From Brevundimonas goettingensis (lineage in GTDB: Bacteria > Pseudomonadota > Alphaproteobacteria > Caulobacterales > Caulobacteraceae): a stretch of 64,000 nucleotides of DNA. This document shows positions 44,422 through 53,149 of the stretch, in pieces (within the stretch, counting starts at the first letter, position 1; each line of letters begins with the position of its first letter). The translations under genes and the position numbers were made by a program. Below the pieces are notes generated by a model that saw only the letters and a list, made by a program, of their open reading frames with translations, had not been told where the DNA came from and searched no databases. Where the stretch lies: NCBI RefSeq assembly GCF_017487405.1, contig NZ_CP062222.1:434001-498000 (forward strand). The letters are read 5' to 3'.

Positions 44422-44958
44422 TTGGCCGAACCGGTCGTTACAGAGGGCGTCGAGTCTGACGCCACCCGCCGTGACTTCATCCATATCGCAGCCGGGGCCA
44501 TGGCCGTCGGCGCGGGGGCGATGGTGGCCTGGCCGCTGATCAACCAGATGAACCCCGCCGCGGACACCCTGGCGCTTTCGACCATCGAGTTCGACGTGTC
44601 CAAGGTCCAGGAAGGCCAGCAGGTCGTCATCACCTGGCAGGGCAAGCCGGTGTTCGTGCGTTACCGCACGGCCAAGGAAATCAATGAGGCCGCCAATCCG
44701 GTCGGCTCGCTGAAGGATCCGGAAGCCGACAGCGCCCGCGTGAAGCCCGGCCATTCCAAATATCTGGTGGTCATCGGCTCGTGCACCCACCTGGGCTGTA
44801 TCCCGACCTTCGGTTCGGGCGAGTACGGCGGCTGGTTCTGCCCGTGCCACGGCTCGGTCTATGACACCTCGGGCCGCATTCGTAAGGGACCGGCGCCGAA
44901 GAACCTGGTGGTTCCGGACTACGCCTTCCTGACTGACACCCGCATCAAGATCGGTTGA
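44422..44958 (+). CDS. petA: Ubiquinol-cytochrome c reductase Rieske iron-sulfur subunit
   Basis: A 178-residue bc1-complex subunit carrying the 2Fe-2S Rieske cluster that passes electrons from ubiquinol to cytochrome c1. A twin-arginine motif ([20 protein letters not shown], residues 15-35) doubles as the membrane anchor. The cluster ligands are CTHLGC (residues 120-125) and CPCHGS (139-144). It begins with TTG at 44422, preceded by GAGGG. It is first in the petABC operon: petB starts 14 bases past its stop. Confidence 0.95.
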   Translation: MAEPVVTEGVESDATRRDFIHIAAGAMAVGAGAMVAWPLINQMNPAADTLALSTIEFDVSKVQEGQQVVITWQGKPVFVRYRTAKEINEAANPVGSLKDPEADSARVKPGHSKYLVVIGSCTHLGCIPTFGSGEYGGWFCPCHGSVYDTSGRIRKGPAPKNLVVPDYAFLTDTRIKIG

Positions 44959-44972
44959 GGCCAGACCAGACC

Positions 44973-46301
44973 ATGAGCGATCACGAATCCACCTACGTCC
45001 CCAAGACCGGCATCGAGAAGTGGCTTGACGCCCGCCTGCCGATCGTCCGCTTCGGCGCCGACTATCTGTCGCTGCCCACCCCGAAGAACCTGAACTACTG
45101 GTACACCTTCGGCGGCATCCTGACGGTCTGCCTGATGATCCAGATCATCACGGGCATCGTCCTGGCCATGCACTATACCCCCAACACCGCCCTGGCCTTC
45201 GCCTCGGTCGAGCGCATCATGCGCGACGTGAACGGCGGCTGGCTGATCCGCTTCATCCACGCCAACGGCGCGTCGATGTTCTTCATGGCGGTCTATATCC
45301 ACATGCTGCGCGGTCTCTATTACGGATCGTACAAGGCTCCGCGGGAGATGATCTGGATCCTGGGCTGCGTGATCTTCTTCCTGATGATCGCCACGGCCTT
45401 CCTGGGCTACGTCCTGCCGTGGGGCCAGATGTCCTACTGGGGCGCCGAGGTCATCACCAACCTGATCGGGGCCATCCCGCTGATCGGCGAGCCGATCCTG
45501 ATCTGGCTGCGTGGCGGTCCGGGCATCGATAACGCCACGCTGAACCGCTTCTTCTCGCTGCACTATCTGCTGCCGTTCGTGATCTTCGGCGTGGTGGTGC
45601 TGCACCTGTGGGCGCTGCACACCTCGGGCCAGAACAACCCGGTCGGCATCCTGATCCCCAAGGATCGGGAGAAGAAGGACATGGTGCCCTTCCACCCCTA
45701 CTACACGGTCAAGGACGGCTTCGCCCTGATCCTGTTCCTGATGCTGTTCTCGCTGTTCGTCTTCTTCATGCCGGACGCCCTGGGCCACGCCGACAACTAC
45801 ATCCCGGCCAACCCGCTGCAGACCCCGGCGCACATCGTGCCCGAGTGGTACATGCTGCCCTTCTACGCGATCCTGCGCGCCATCCCGGACAAGTTCGGCG
45901 GCGTGGTGGCGATGTTCGGCGCCATCGGCGTGCTGTTCATCCTGCCCTGGCTGGATACGTCCAAGGTGCGCTCGATGCGCTATCGCCCGACGATGCGGAC
46001 CTTCTTCGTGGTCTTCTGCCTGGTCGGCCTCGGTCTGGGCTGGTGCGGCGGTCAGCTGCCCGACAGCCACGTCATCCCGAACATGACGACGTTCAACCTG
46101 ATCGACGGGGACCTGAACTCCTACCTGTGGCTGACGCGCCTGCTGACGGCCTACTACTTCGCCTTCTTCTTCATCATCCTGCCGCTGGTGGGACTGAAGG
46201 AGACGCCGCTGCCGATCCCGGCCTCCATCTCCGAGCCCGTGCTGAGCGGTTCGGACGCCATGACCGCCGCGGCTCCGGCCCAGGCCGAGAAGAAGGGCTG
46301 A
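44973..46301 (+). CDS. petB: Cytochrome b of the bc1 complex
   Basis: A 442-residue membrane protein with eight helices. The two b-haem sites are His pairs: [19 protein letters not shown] and [21 protein letters not shown]. The Qo-site PEWY is present ([15 protein letters not shown]). It oxidises ubiquinol at Qo and reduces quinone at Qi. ATG 44973 gives the normal N terminus; upstream in-frame starts overlap petA. petC starts five bases past its stop. Confidence 0.96.
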   Translation: MSDHESTYVPKTGIEKWLDARLPIVRFGADYLSLPTPKNLNYWYTFGGILTVCLMIQIITGIVLAMHYTPNTALAFASVERIMRDVNGGWLIRFIHANGASMFFMAVYIHMLRGLYYGSYKAPREMIWILGCVIFFLMIATAFLGYVLPWGQMSYWGAEVITNLIGAIPLIGEPILIWLRGGPGIDNATLNRFFSLHYLLPFVIFGVVVLHLWALHTSGQNNPVGILIPKDREKKDMVPFHPYYTVKDGFALILFLMLFSLFVFFMPDALGHADNYIPANPLQTPAHIVPEWYMLPFYAILRAIPDKFGGVVAMFGAIGVLFILPWLDTSKVRSMRYRPTMRTFFVVFCLVGLGLGWCGGQLPDSHVIPNMTTFNLIDGDLNSYLWLTRLLTAYYFAFFFIILPLVGLKETPLPIPASISEPVLSGSDAMTAAAPAQAEKKG

Positions 46302-46306
46302 TCGCG

Positions 46307-47167
46307 ATGACGATTTCCATCCGTAACACCCTGATCGCGGTCGCGGCCTTCGCCGGCCTGACCGTCGCTGCGGCCCCGGCTCTGGCCGAAGGCGGCGCCC
46401 ACCACCTGCGCGACGGCGGCTTCAGCTTCGAGGGGCCGTTCGGCACCTTCGATCAAGGCCAGCTGCAGCGCGGCTACAAGGTCTATCGGGAGGTCTGCGC
46501 GGCCTGCCACTCGATGAGCCTGATGCATTTCCGGACCCTGGGCGAGAAGGGCGGGCCCTTCTACGACCCGCACGCCGCGAACCCGGCCGAGAACCGCTAC
46601 GTCAAGGCGCTGGCCGCCGAGATCCAGGTCTCGGACATCGACAATGAGACGGGCGAGCCGATCCAGCGTCCCGGCATCGCCGCCGACGCCTTCCCGTCGC
46701 CCTATCCGAACCACACGGCGGCCGCGGCCGCCAACGGCGGGGCGGCTCCGCCTGACCTGTCGGTGATGGCCAAGGCCCGCCACGGCGGCGCCAACTACAT
46801 CTATTCGATCCTGACCGGCTACCACACGCCGCCGGCGGGTCTGAAGATGACCAACACCCAGCACTACAACGCCTATATGTCGGGCGACCTGAAGCCCTTC
46901 ATGCCGGAAGGCGCCGCGACCCCTCCGGGCGGTTTCATCGCCATGCCGCCGCCGCTGGCCCAAGACGGTCTGGTCACCTACGACGACGGCACCCGCGCCA
47001 CCAAGGACCAGATGGCCAAGGACGTCGCCGCCTATATCGCCTGGGCCTCCGAGCCCCACGCGGTCGAGCGCAAGCAGGCGGGTCTGGGCGTGCTGGCCTT
47101 CCTGGCCCTGTTCGCCGGCGTGACCTACGTCAGCTATCGCCGCATCTGGAAGAACGTGGCCCACTAG
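46307..47167 (+). CDS. petC: Cytochrome c1
   Basis: A 286-residue periplasmic haem protein. The signal peptide spans residues 1-24 (ending APALAE), the c-type haem site is EVCAACHSM (CxxCH near residue 63), a Met ligand region follows (LKPFMPEGAATPPGGFIAMPPPL), and one C-terminal anchor helix ends with SYRRIWKNVAH. It takes electrons from the Rieske subunit. Last gene of petABC, ended by a strong terminator at 47193-47223. Confidence 0.95.
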   Translation: MTISIRNTLIAVAAFAGLTVAAAPALAEGGAHHLRDGGFSFEGPFGTFDQGQLQRGYKVYREVCAACHSMSLMHFRTLGEKGGPFYDPHAANPAENRYVKALAAEIQVSDIDNETGEPIQRPGIAADAFPSPYPNHTAAAAANGGAAPPDLSVMAKARHGGANYIYSILTGYHTPPAGLKMTNTQHYNAYMSGDLKPFMPEGAATPPGGFIAMPPPLAQDGLVTYDDGTRATKDQMAKDVAAYIAWASEPHAVERKQAGLGVLAFLALFAGVTYVSYRRIWKNVAH

Positions 47168-47192
47168 GGTCTACGCCTCTCGGAATGATCAG

Positions 47193-47223
47193 CCCGCCGG
47201 AGCAATGCTCCGGCGGGTTTTTT
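47193..47223 (+). terminator. Intrinsic terminator of petABC
   Basis: CCCGCCGGAG (47193-47202) and CTCCGGCGGG (47208-47217) pair fully around five bases, followed by TTTTTT. Confidence 0.93.
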
Positions 47224-47224
47224 G

Positions 47225-47333
47225 TTTTGGGCTCTATCGCTCGCCCAGCGGCGGCTCGCTGCTTGAGCGCGGATTGGTGCGTGGCGGCGCTCAAGCAGCT
47301 GGCGACCGCGTCGACGGCGGTAGCGCCCCAAAA
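47225..47333. repeat. Long imperfect inverted repeat, MITE-like or structured RNA
   Basis: A 109-base element. Outer ends TTTTGGG and CCCAAAA pair exactly; next CTATCGC and GCGGTAG pair with a wobble; the inner arms GCTGCTTGAGCGC (47258-47270) and GCGCTCAAGCAGC (47287-47299) are a perfect 13-base match around a 16-base loop. It directly follows the petC terminator. Matching terminal inverted repeats suggest a miniature transposable element; the fold also allows a small RNA. Confidence 0.5.
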
Positions 47334-47394
47334 TGTCGCATGGTCGAACGGTGTTTTCACTTTATGATGCAAAGTGCATATGGAGGGAAATGCC

Positions 47395-47970
47395 ATGAAA
47401 CGTGTCGCCAGTCTGATCTTCGCCCTCGGTCTCGCCATTGCCGCGCCGACGGTCGCCAGCGCCCAGCAGAACCTGCCCGCCGGGACGCCCGAGCAGCGGG
47501 AGGCCATGCAGAAGGTGGCCTGGCTGGACGGAGAGTGGCGGGGCACGGCGGTGATGACGACGCGGGCCGGGACGCAGACCCTGCGCCACACCGAACGGAT
47601 CGGGACCCTGCTGGGCGGCTCGATCCGGGTGATCGAGGGCCATTCCTACAATCCCGACGGCACGACCGCCTTCAACGCTGTCGCCATCCTCAGCTGGGAC
47701 AATGAGAAGAAGGCCTACACCATGCGGTCCTATGCCCAGGGCGGCGTGGTCGAGGTGCCGTTCGAGGGCGACGCCAACGGCTTCCGGTGGACCATGACCG
47801 TGCCGAGCGGGCAAATCCGCTATGTGACGACGCTGGAGAACGGGACCTGGCATGAGGTCGGGGAATTCGTCATGGAGGGCCGGCCGCCGTTCAAGGTGAT
47901 CGAGATGCACCTGACCCGGATCGGCGACAGCGCCTGGCCGGCCGCCGGAGCCGTTTCGCCCGGAGAATGA
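47395..47970 (+). CDS. Exported protein, DUF1579-like beta-barrel domain (tentative)
   Basis: A 191-residue protein with a signal peptide (residues 1-23, ending ASAQQ). The mature part is a single beta-rich domain: AWLDGEWRGTAVMTTRAGTQTLRHTERIGTLLGGSIRVIEGHSYNPDG, AFNAVAILSWDNEKKAYTMRSYAQGG, RWTMTVPSGQIRYVTTLENGTWHEVGEFV. This layout recalls DUF1579 and lipocalin-like barrels that bind small ligands; the match is from memory of the pattern. GGAGGG at 47382-47387 sets the start. It lies between petABC and murC. Confidence 0.68.
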   Translation: MKRVASLIFALGLAIAAPTVASAQQNLPAGTPEQREAMQKVAWLDGEWRGTAVMTTRAGTQTLRHTERIGTLLGGSIRVIEGHSYNPDGTTAFNAVAILSWDNEKKAYTMRSYAQGGVVEVPFEGDANGFRWTMTVPSGQIRYVTTLENGTWHEVGEFVMEGRPPFKVIEMHLTRIGDSAWPAAGAVSPGE

Positions 47971-48047
47971 CAGCCTGAACCGGGGCCCAAACCAGGGGTC
48001 TGAACAGGCGTCTCGCATTCCGGGGCGACCCTTGCTAATCCGCTGGG

Positions 48048-49472
48048 ATGATCGCTCGACTTCGCCCCGTCCCGTTCGACCTCGGTCCCGTCCACTTCGT
48101 CGGCATCGGCGGCATCGGCATGAGCGGCATCGCCGAGATCATGCTCAAGATCGGCTATTCGGTTCAGGGTTCGGACGCCAAGTCGAGCGCCAATACCGAC
48201 CGGCTGGAGAAGCTGGGCGCGAAGATCTTCATCGGCCATGACGCCGCCCATGTGATCGAGGGCGTTTCGGCCGTGGTCTATTCGACGGCGGTGAAGGCCT
48301 CCAATCCGGAGATGATGACGGCCCGCGAGCGCCGCATCCCGCTGGTCCGCCGCGCCGAGATGCTGGCCGAGCTGATGCGGCTGCAGTTCTCGATCGCGGT
48401 CGGCGGCACCCACGGCAAGACGACGACCACCTCGATGGTCGCGGCCCTGCTGGACGCGGCGGGCTTCGATCCGACGGTGGTCAACGGCGGCATCATCAAC
48501 GCCTATGGCACCAACGCCAAGGTCGGGGACGGCGACTGGATCGTGGTCGAGGCGGACGAGTCGGACGGCAGCTTCCTGCGCCTGAAATCGACGGTGGCCA
48601 TCGTCACCAATATCGACCCCGAACACCTCGATCACTACGGCGACTTCGACAAGGTGCGGGCCGCCTTCGTGGACTTTGTCGAGAACATCCCCTTCTACGG
48701 CTTCGCCGCCGTCTGCCTCGACCACCCCGAGGTCCAGCGTCTGGTCGCCTCTATCGATAACCGGCGTCTTGTCACCTATGGCCTGAACCCGCAGGCGATG
48801 GTGCGGGCCGAGGGCTGCGAGATGGGGCCGGACGGCTGCCGCTTCGATGTGGTCTTCCAGTCCGGCGATCCGTCGGTCGAGCCGACCCGGATCGAGGGCC
48901 TGCACCTGCCCATGGCGGGTTGGCACAATGTCTCCAACGCCCTGGCCGCCATCGCCGTGGCGCGCGAACTGGATGTCTCGGACGAGGCGATCAAGACGGG
49001 TCTGGCCGGCTTCGGCGGGGTCAAGCGGCGCTTCACCACCACAGGCGTGGTCGGCGGCGTGCGCATCGTCGACGACTATGGCCACCACCCGGTCGAGATC
49101 GCCGCCGTGTTGAAAGCCGCGCGTCAGGTCACCGAGGGCAAGGTGGTCGCCGTCATGCAGCCGCACCGCTACACCCGGCTGCGCGACCTGATGGAAGAGT
49201 TTTCGACCAGCTTCTCGGACGCCGACGTGGTCCTGATCGCCGACGTCTATCCGGCGGGCGAGGCCCCGATCGAGGGGGTGGACAAGAACGCGCTGGTCGA
49301 CGGCGTGCGCCGCTATGGCCACCGCCAGGTCTCGGCGCTCGACAGCGTCACCGCCCTGCCGCGCATCGTCGCCGAGGCGACCTCGGCCGGCGACGTGGTC
49401 GTCCTGCTGGGCGCCGGCGACATCACCAGCTGGGCCTATGCCCTGCCGGCGCAGCTCGAAGCGCTGGGGTAA
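48048..49472 (+). CDS. murC: UDP-N-acetylmuramate--L-alanine ligase
   Basis: A 474-residue cytoplasmic Mur ligase that adds L-Ala to UDP-MurNAc with ATP, the first step of the peptide stem. The N-terminal Rossmann domain has [17 protein letters not shown]; the ATPase loop is [19 protein letters not shown] (near residue 118); EADESDGSF and [10 protein letters not shown] follow; the C-terminal domain has [14 protein letters not shown] and QPHRYTR. The length is normal. It opens the division and cell-wall cluster; the next start overlaps nothing but lies only two bases past the stop. Confidence 0.96.
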   Translation: MIARLRPVPFDLGPVHFVGIGGIGMSGIAEIMLKIGYSVQGSDAKSSANTDRLEKLGAKIFIGHDAAHVIEGVSAVVYSTAVKASNPEMMTARERRIPLVRRAEMLAELMRLQFSIAVGGTHGKTTTTSMVAALLDAAGFDPTVVNGGIINAYGTNAKVGDGDWIVVEADESDGSFLRLKSTVAIVTNIDPEHLDHYGDFDKVRAAFVDFVENIPFYGFAAVCLDHPEVQRLVASIDNRRLVTYGLNPQAMVRAEGCEMGPDGCRFDVVFQSGDPSVEPTRIEGLHLPMAGWHNVSNALAAIAVARELDVSDEAIKTGLAGFGGVKRRFTTTGVVGGVRIVDDYGHHPVEIAAVLKAARQVTEGKVVAVMQPHRYTRLRDLMEEFSTSFSDADVVLIADVYPAGEAPIEGVDKNALVDGVRRYGHRQVSALDSVTALPRIVAEATSAGDVVVLLGAGDITSWAYALPAQLEALG

Positions 49473-49473
49473 A

Positions 49474-49842
49474 GTGACCGACTGGTATTCCCGTCCGGTC
49501 CTGTTCGTTGCGGACATCGAACGGTCGGTGGCCTTCTACCGGGGCCAGCTCGGGTTTCGCGAGGACTGGCGTTACGACGAGGGCGGCGAGCGGATGATCG
49601 TTCAGGTCAGCCGGCAGGAGTGCGAACTGATCCTGTCCTCGCAATGGCCCGACAAGGTGGGCGGCGGTCTGGTCTTCGTCTCGCTGGACCTCGACCTGCT
49701 GTCGGCGACGCGGGCCGAGTTCGAGCGGCGCGGGGTGGAGGTCACGGACGGCCATTGGGGCTATCCGCTGATGATCGTCACCGATCCGGACGGCAACCAA
49801 CTGTACTTCCCCTATCCGGCGGATGACCAAACCGCCGTCTGA
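49474..49842 (+). CDS. VOC / bleomycin-resistance-like protein between murC and murB
   Basis: A 122-residue vicinal-oxygen-chelate protein starting with GTG at 49474. It opens WYSRPVLFVADIERSVAFYRGQLGFREDWRYDEGGERMIVQVSRQECELILSS and ends GYPLMIVTDPDGNQLYFPYPA, the paired modules of glyoxalase/bleomycin-binding proteins. It is wedged between murC (two bases) and murB (47 bases) and so is co-transcribed with cell-wall genes, though no cell-wall role is known for the fold. Substrate unknown. Confidence 0.85.
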   Translation: MTDWYSRPVLFVADIERSVAFYRGQLGFREDWRYDEGGERMIVQVSRQECELILSSQWPDKVGGGLVFVSLDLDLLSATRAEFERRGVEVTDGHWGYPLMIVTDPDGNQLYFPYPADDQTAV

Positions 49843-49888
49843 TGTCTGACCTCTTGCCTTGGCGAGCCCGAGCGGGCATCGCAGGCCG

Positions 49889-50803
49889 ATGAGCGACTGG
49901 CGAGACACCCTTCCTTCCGTGCGCGGCAAGCTGCTGCGCGACGAGCCGCTGGGGCCTTTCACCTGGTTCCGGGTCGGCGGGGCGGCGGAGGTCCTGTTCA
50001 TTCCGGCGGACGCTGAGGATCTGGCGGACTTCCTGAAGGGGCTCGACGCCGCCGTACCGGTTCTGGTGCTGGGCGTGGGCTCCAACGTCATCGTGCGCGA
50101 CGGCGGGGTCGAGGGCGTTGTCATTCGTCTGGCGGGCCGTCCGTTCGCGGGCGTGACGACCGAGGGCGAGACCATCACCGCCGGCGCGGGGGCGCTGGAC
50201 GCCATGGTCGCCAAGGCCTCGGCCAAGGCCGGGCTGGCCGGGCTGGAGTTCTATGCGGGCATTCCGGGCACGATCGGCGGGGCCCTGACCATGAACGCGG
50301 GCTGCTACGGTTCGGAAACCAAGGACATTCTCGTTTCGGCCTGGGGCCTGACGCGGGCGGGTGAGCGGGTCGATTATGCGCTCGCCGACTTCGGCTATAC
50401 CTATCGCCACTCCGAGGCGCCCGCCGACATCATCTGGATCGAGGCCGTCTATCGCGGCGCGCCCGACGCGCCCGAGGCCGTATCGGCCCGCATCGCCGAG
50501 ATCACCTCGCGCCGCGAGACCACACAGCCGATCCGCGAGAAGACCGGCGGCTCCACCTTCAAGAACCCGCCCGGCCATTCGTCGTGGAAGCTGGTCGACG
50601 AGGCGGGATGGCGCGGCAAGCTGCACGCCGTGACCGGGGGAGGGGCCATGTTCTCGGACCTGCACTCCAACTTCATGATCAACCCCGGCGGGGCGACCGC
50701 CGCCGACATCGAAGGTCTGGGCGAGGCCGTCCGCGCCGACGTTCTGGCCAAGACCGGGGTCCAACTGGATTGGGAGATCAAGCGGATCGGGCGGCCCGGC
50801 TGA
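49889..50803 (+). CDS. murB: UDP-N-acetylenolpyruvoylglucosamine reductase
   Basis: A 304-residue FAD enzyme that reduces UDP-GlcNAc-enolpyruvate to UDP-MurNAc with NADPH. The FAD domain has [21 protein letters not shown] and [21 protein letters not shown]; the catalytic region has [49 protein letters not shown] (type II MurB with catalytic Ser) and [22 protein letters not shown] 49889 is used; an in-frame start at 49859 would add ten residues. ddl follows only after a 1.4 kb insertion. Confidence 0.95.
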   Translation: MSDWRDTLPSVRGKLLRDEPLGPFTWFRVGGAAEVLFIPADAEDLADFLKGLDAAVPVLVLGVGSNVIVRDGGVEGVVIRLAGRPFAGVTTEGETITAGAGALDAMVAKASAKAGLAGLEFYAGIPGTIGGALTMNAGCYGSETKDILVSAWGLTRAGERVDYALADFGYTYRHSEAPADIIWIEAVYRGAPDAPEAVSARIAEITSRRETTQPIREKTGGSTFKNPPGHSSWKLVDEAGWRGKLHAVTGGGAMFSDLHSNFMINPGGATAADIEGLGEAVRADVLAKTGVQLDWEIKRIGRPG

Positions 50804-50878
50804 TCTGTCAGCCTCAGGCGGGGATTGCGTGAACGGTCGCTGGGGGTCTGAAGTCCGGGAGAGCGCCAAGGTCGGCTT

Positions 50879-50902
50879 ACGACCCGTTGCCGACGTTGGT
50901 CA
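50879..50902 (+). repeat. Direct repeat, left copy
   Basis: ACGACCCGTTGCCGACGTTGG at 50879-50899 recurs with few changes at 51437-51457 (ACGACCCGTTGCGGACGCTGG). The pair flanks the small lipoprotein gene 50989-51339. They may be copies of a dispersed intergenic repeat or scars of an insertion. Confidence 0.5.
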
Positions 50903-50988
50903 CTAGCCTTCTCGTAGCAGCCAGAGTTGTTAACTCGAAACTCCCTAGGTTGTGGCCGACCTCAACGGCTCAGGGCGAGTGTGACCTC

Positions 50989-51339
50989 ATGCGCAGAGCA
51001 GCAGCTATTTTGTCGGCGGCAACGGTGGGCCTCACCGCCTGTTCGGCTAGCCAGCCAACTGCGACCGATGCCACCAATGATACCAATGTCCGTTGCCTCG
51101 TCCTTTTCACCATTCTCCAAAAGACCCACCCTTCAGCGGACAATACCGCAGGCGTTTTCTACTACCTCGGCAGACTGGACCAACAGTTTCCCCAAGGTGG
51201 CTTCGAACCTGCCGTGAAGGCTTACGTCGAAGAGATCAAAAGCGACGACAGTGGGGTGACGCGGACGATGCAGGAATGCGTCTCCGCCGCAAAAGGCAGT
51301 ATCGCAACACATCGCGCAGCAATTGCTGCGCTGCGCTGA
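50989..51339 (+). CDS. Putative small lipoprotein of unknown function
   Basis: A 116-residue protein with lipobox VGLTAC (Cys near residue 18) after MRRAAAILSAATVGL. The mature part has two cysteines (NVRCLVLFTILQ, RTMQECVSAAKGS) that may form a disulfide and a helical pattern. G+C is below that of the flanking mur genes. The ATG at 50989 gives the lipoprotein signal; an in-frame ATG at 50887 would add 34 residues and spoil it. It lies in the murB-ddl gap between two direct repeats. Confidence 0.65.
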   Translation: MRRAAAILSAATVGLTACSASQPTATDATNDTNVRCLVLFTILQKTHPSADNTAGVFYYLGRLDQQFPQGGFEPAVKAYVEEIKSDDSGVTRTMQECVSAAKGSIATHRAAIAALR

Positions 51340-51436
51340 ACGTCAGCTTCCCACCCAGAGCTGACACCAAGCCCGTCCGCTCACAGAAGCATCGCTGGCG
51401 GCGGCGGCGGTGGCGCTCCGGTTCCGAGGCCTGCTC

Positions 51437-51460
51437 ACGACCCGTTGCGGACGCTGGCGA
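51437..51460 (+). repeat. Direct repeat, right copy
   Basis: Second copy of the motif described at 50879, about 558 bases downstream. It lies just before the next small exported protein gene. Confidence 0.5.
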
Positions 51461-51479
51461 CCAAACGATAAAAGAAGTC

Positions 51480-51872
51480 ATGATCGGCGCCTCGATATTC
51501 CTGGTTCTTGGCCAGTCAGCCCTCCCCATTTCGCCGCGACCTGAACCGGTCGTTTGCGAACGATCCGAGCGTGACCCCGCGACAGGATCCCGGCTTTGGT
51601 GCCCGGCCGAACTGAGAGGGGGCGTTCCACAACGCCTCTTGTCCACGATGCCCGTGGATGCCGCCGGCAAGGGATGGGCGCTGTTGAGATGCGACCTCGG
51701 CGAAGGTGGTGTCACGACTGCGTGCCGTCTTGTCGAAGAGTCGGAGCCGGGCTCTTCGTTCGGCGTGTGGGCTACACGAGTTCAACTCAAGGCGATTGTG
51801 CAAGACGCCGACGGCAACGCTCCTCCAGCCGGCGATGCCTACTACGCCCGTGCCCGATGGGAAGTCCGCTAG
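51480..51872 (+). CDS. Hypothetical exported protein with TonB-C-like fold (tentative)
   Basis: A 130-residue protein with a weak N-terminal hydrophobic segment (MIGASIFLVLGQSALPIS). Paired cysteines (VVCERSERD, LWCPAEL; RCDLGEGGVTTACRL) and the pattern VDAAGKGWALLRCDLGEGGVTTACRLVEESEPGSSFGVWATRVQLKAIV resemble the C-terminal domain of TonB-like periplasmic proteins, in which a glycine-containing strand pair is followed by a helix. No TonB helix anchor is present. The Shine-Dalgarno is poor (AAAGAAG). Second small gene in the murB-ddl gap. Confidence 0.55.
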   Translation: MIGASIFLVLGQSALPISPRPEPVVCERSERDPATGSRLWCPAELRGGVPQRLLSTMPVDAAGKGWALLRCDLGEGGVTTACRLVEESEPGSSFGVWATRVQLKAIVQDADGNAPPAGDAYYARARWEVR

Positions 51873-52204
51873 CGTTCACTTTGCTCCCGTAGCCGACATC
51901 AGGCGCGTCCGCCCACCGGGGCGTTTCGGGTCGCGGTGGTCTGCCTGACACCGTCATCCTCGGGCTCGTCCCGAGGACCCATATGTCAGCGTGCAGGCTA
52001 TTGATTGCGTATGGTGACGCTTCGGCGTCCGCCGTCGCTTTCCGATTTCGTCGAACCCTGGATCCTCGGGACGAGCCCGAGGATGACGGAGGTGGGTTAC
52101 GGCGCCGGCCTGCATCTTTCGTCCTAAGGCCCTCTTCGCGTCGTCTTCATTGACGAGGTGTTAAGGACGTTCGCGCATTGAGTTCTGACGTCCCGGAGCT
52201 CTCC
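51873..52204. other. 332-base region before ddl containing an inverted-repeat element
   Basis: No gene was seen. Most of the region is a pair of palindromic arms (51950-51981 and 52059-52090). To the right, GTGTTAAGGACGT near 52159 may contribute to a ddl promoter. Confidence 0.5.
51950..52090. repeat. Inverted pair of REP-like units (BIME-like)
   Basis: Two 32-base arms, 51950-51981 and 52059-52090, match as reverse complements at 30 of 32 positions, with 77 bases between. Each arm is itself a hairpin (CCTCGGG-CTCGT-CCCGAGG). Such arms are the form of repetitive extragenic palindromes in alphaproteobacteria; copies elsewhere cannot be seen here. Confidence 0.7.
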
Positions 52205-53149
52205 ATGCCGTCGTCAAAACCCTTTTCCGAATTGCACGTCGCCGTCCTGCTGGGCGGGCTGTCGGCCGAGCGCGAGGTGTCGCTGGTCTCGGGCAAGGGT
52301 TGCGCCGACGCCCTGGAGGGGCAGGTGGCGAAGGTTTCGCGCGTCGACGCGGGCCGCGATCTGGCCGCCGTCCTGACCGCGCTCAAGCCCGACGTCGTCT
52401 TCAACGCCCTGCACGGCGCCTGGGGCGAGGACGGCTGCGTCCAGGGCGTGCTGGAGACCCTCGGCATTCCCTATACCCACTCCGGCGTCCTGGCCTCGGC
52501 CCTGGCGATGGACAAGAACAAGTCCAAGGCCGTGCTCAAGGCGGCGGGCGTCGCCGTGCCCGGCGGCGGTCTCTATGACCGGCATCAGGTGGCGCGCGAA
52601 CACGTCATCCCGCCCCCCTATGTGATCAAGCCGAACGCCGAGGGCTCCTCGGTGGGCGTCTTCCTAGTGCGCGAGGGCGCCAACCGTCCGGTCGCCGAGG
52701 TCGGCGAGGACAGCTGGACCTATGGCGAGACGGTGATGGTCGAGCCCTACATTCCCGGCAAGGAGCTCTGCGTCGCCGTTGTTGGGGAAAAGTCGGGCCC
52801 GCGCGCCCTGACCGTCACCGACATCACGCCCACGAAAGGTTTCTACGACTACGAAGCCAAATACGCCCCGGGCGGCTCGGTGCATGAATTGCCTGCGGTT
52901 TTGCCAGCGAACGTGTTCGACAAGGCCCTGCGTCAGGCCGAGCTGGCCCATGTCGCCATGGGTTGCCGGGGGGTTTCGAGAAGCGACTTCCGTTATGACG
53001 ATGTTAAGGACGAATTGGTCTTTCTGGAGGTCAATACGCAGCCCGGCATGACGCCGACCTCTCTGGTTCCAGAGCAGGCCGCCTACGTCGGGATGTCCTA
53101 TCAAGACCTTGTCCGGTGGATCGTGGAGGACGCCTCATGCCCGCGGTAG
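52205..53149 (+). CDS. ddl: D-alanine--D-alanine ligase
   Basis: A 314-residue ATP-grasp enzyme that makes the D-Ala-D-Ala dipeptide of peptidoglycan. It shows AVLLGGLSAEREVSLVSGKG at the start, FNALHGAWGEDGCVQGVLETLGIPYTHSG, YVIKPNAEGSSVGVFLV and the metal site FLEVNTQPGMTPTSLVPEQAAYVGMSY. ATG 52205 has GGAG nine bases upstream; an upstream TTG at 52178 is in frame. Its end overlaps ftsQ by 13 bases, so the two are coupled. Confidence 0.95.
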   Translation: MPSSKPFSELHVAVLLGGLSAEREVSLVSGKGCADALEGQVAKVSRVDAGRDLAAVLTALKPDVVFNALHGAWGEDGCVQGVLETLGIPYTHSGVLASALAMDKNKSKAVLKAAGVAVPGGGLYDRHQVAREHVIPPPYVIKPNAEGSSVGVFLVREGANRPVAEVGEDSWTYGETVMVEPYIPGKELCVAVVGEKSGPRALTVTDITPTKGFYDYEAKYAPGGSVHELPAVLPANVFDKALRQAELAHVAMGCRGVSRSDFRYDDVKDELVFLEVNTQPGMTPTSLVPEQAAYVGMSYQDLVRWIVEDASCPR

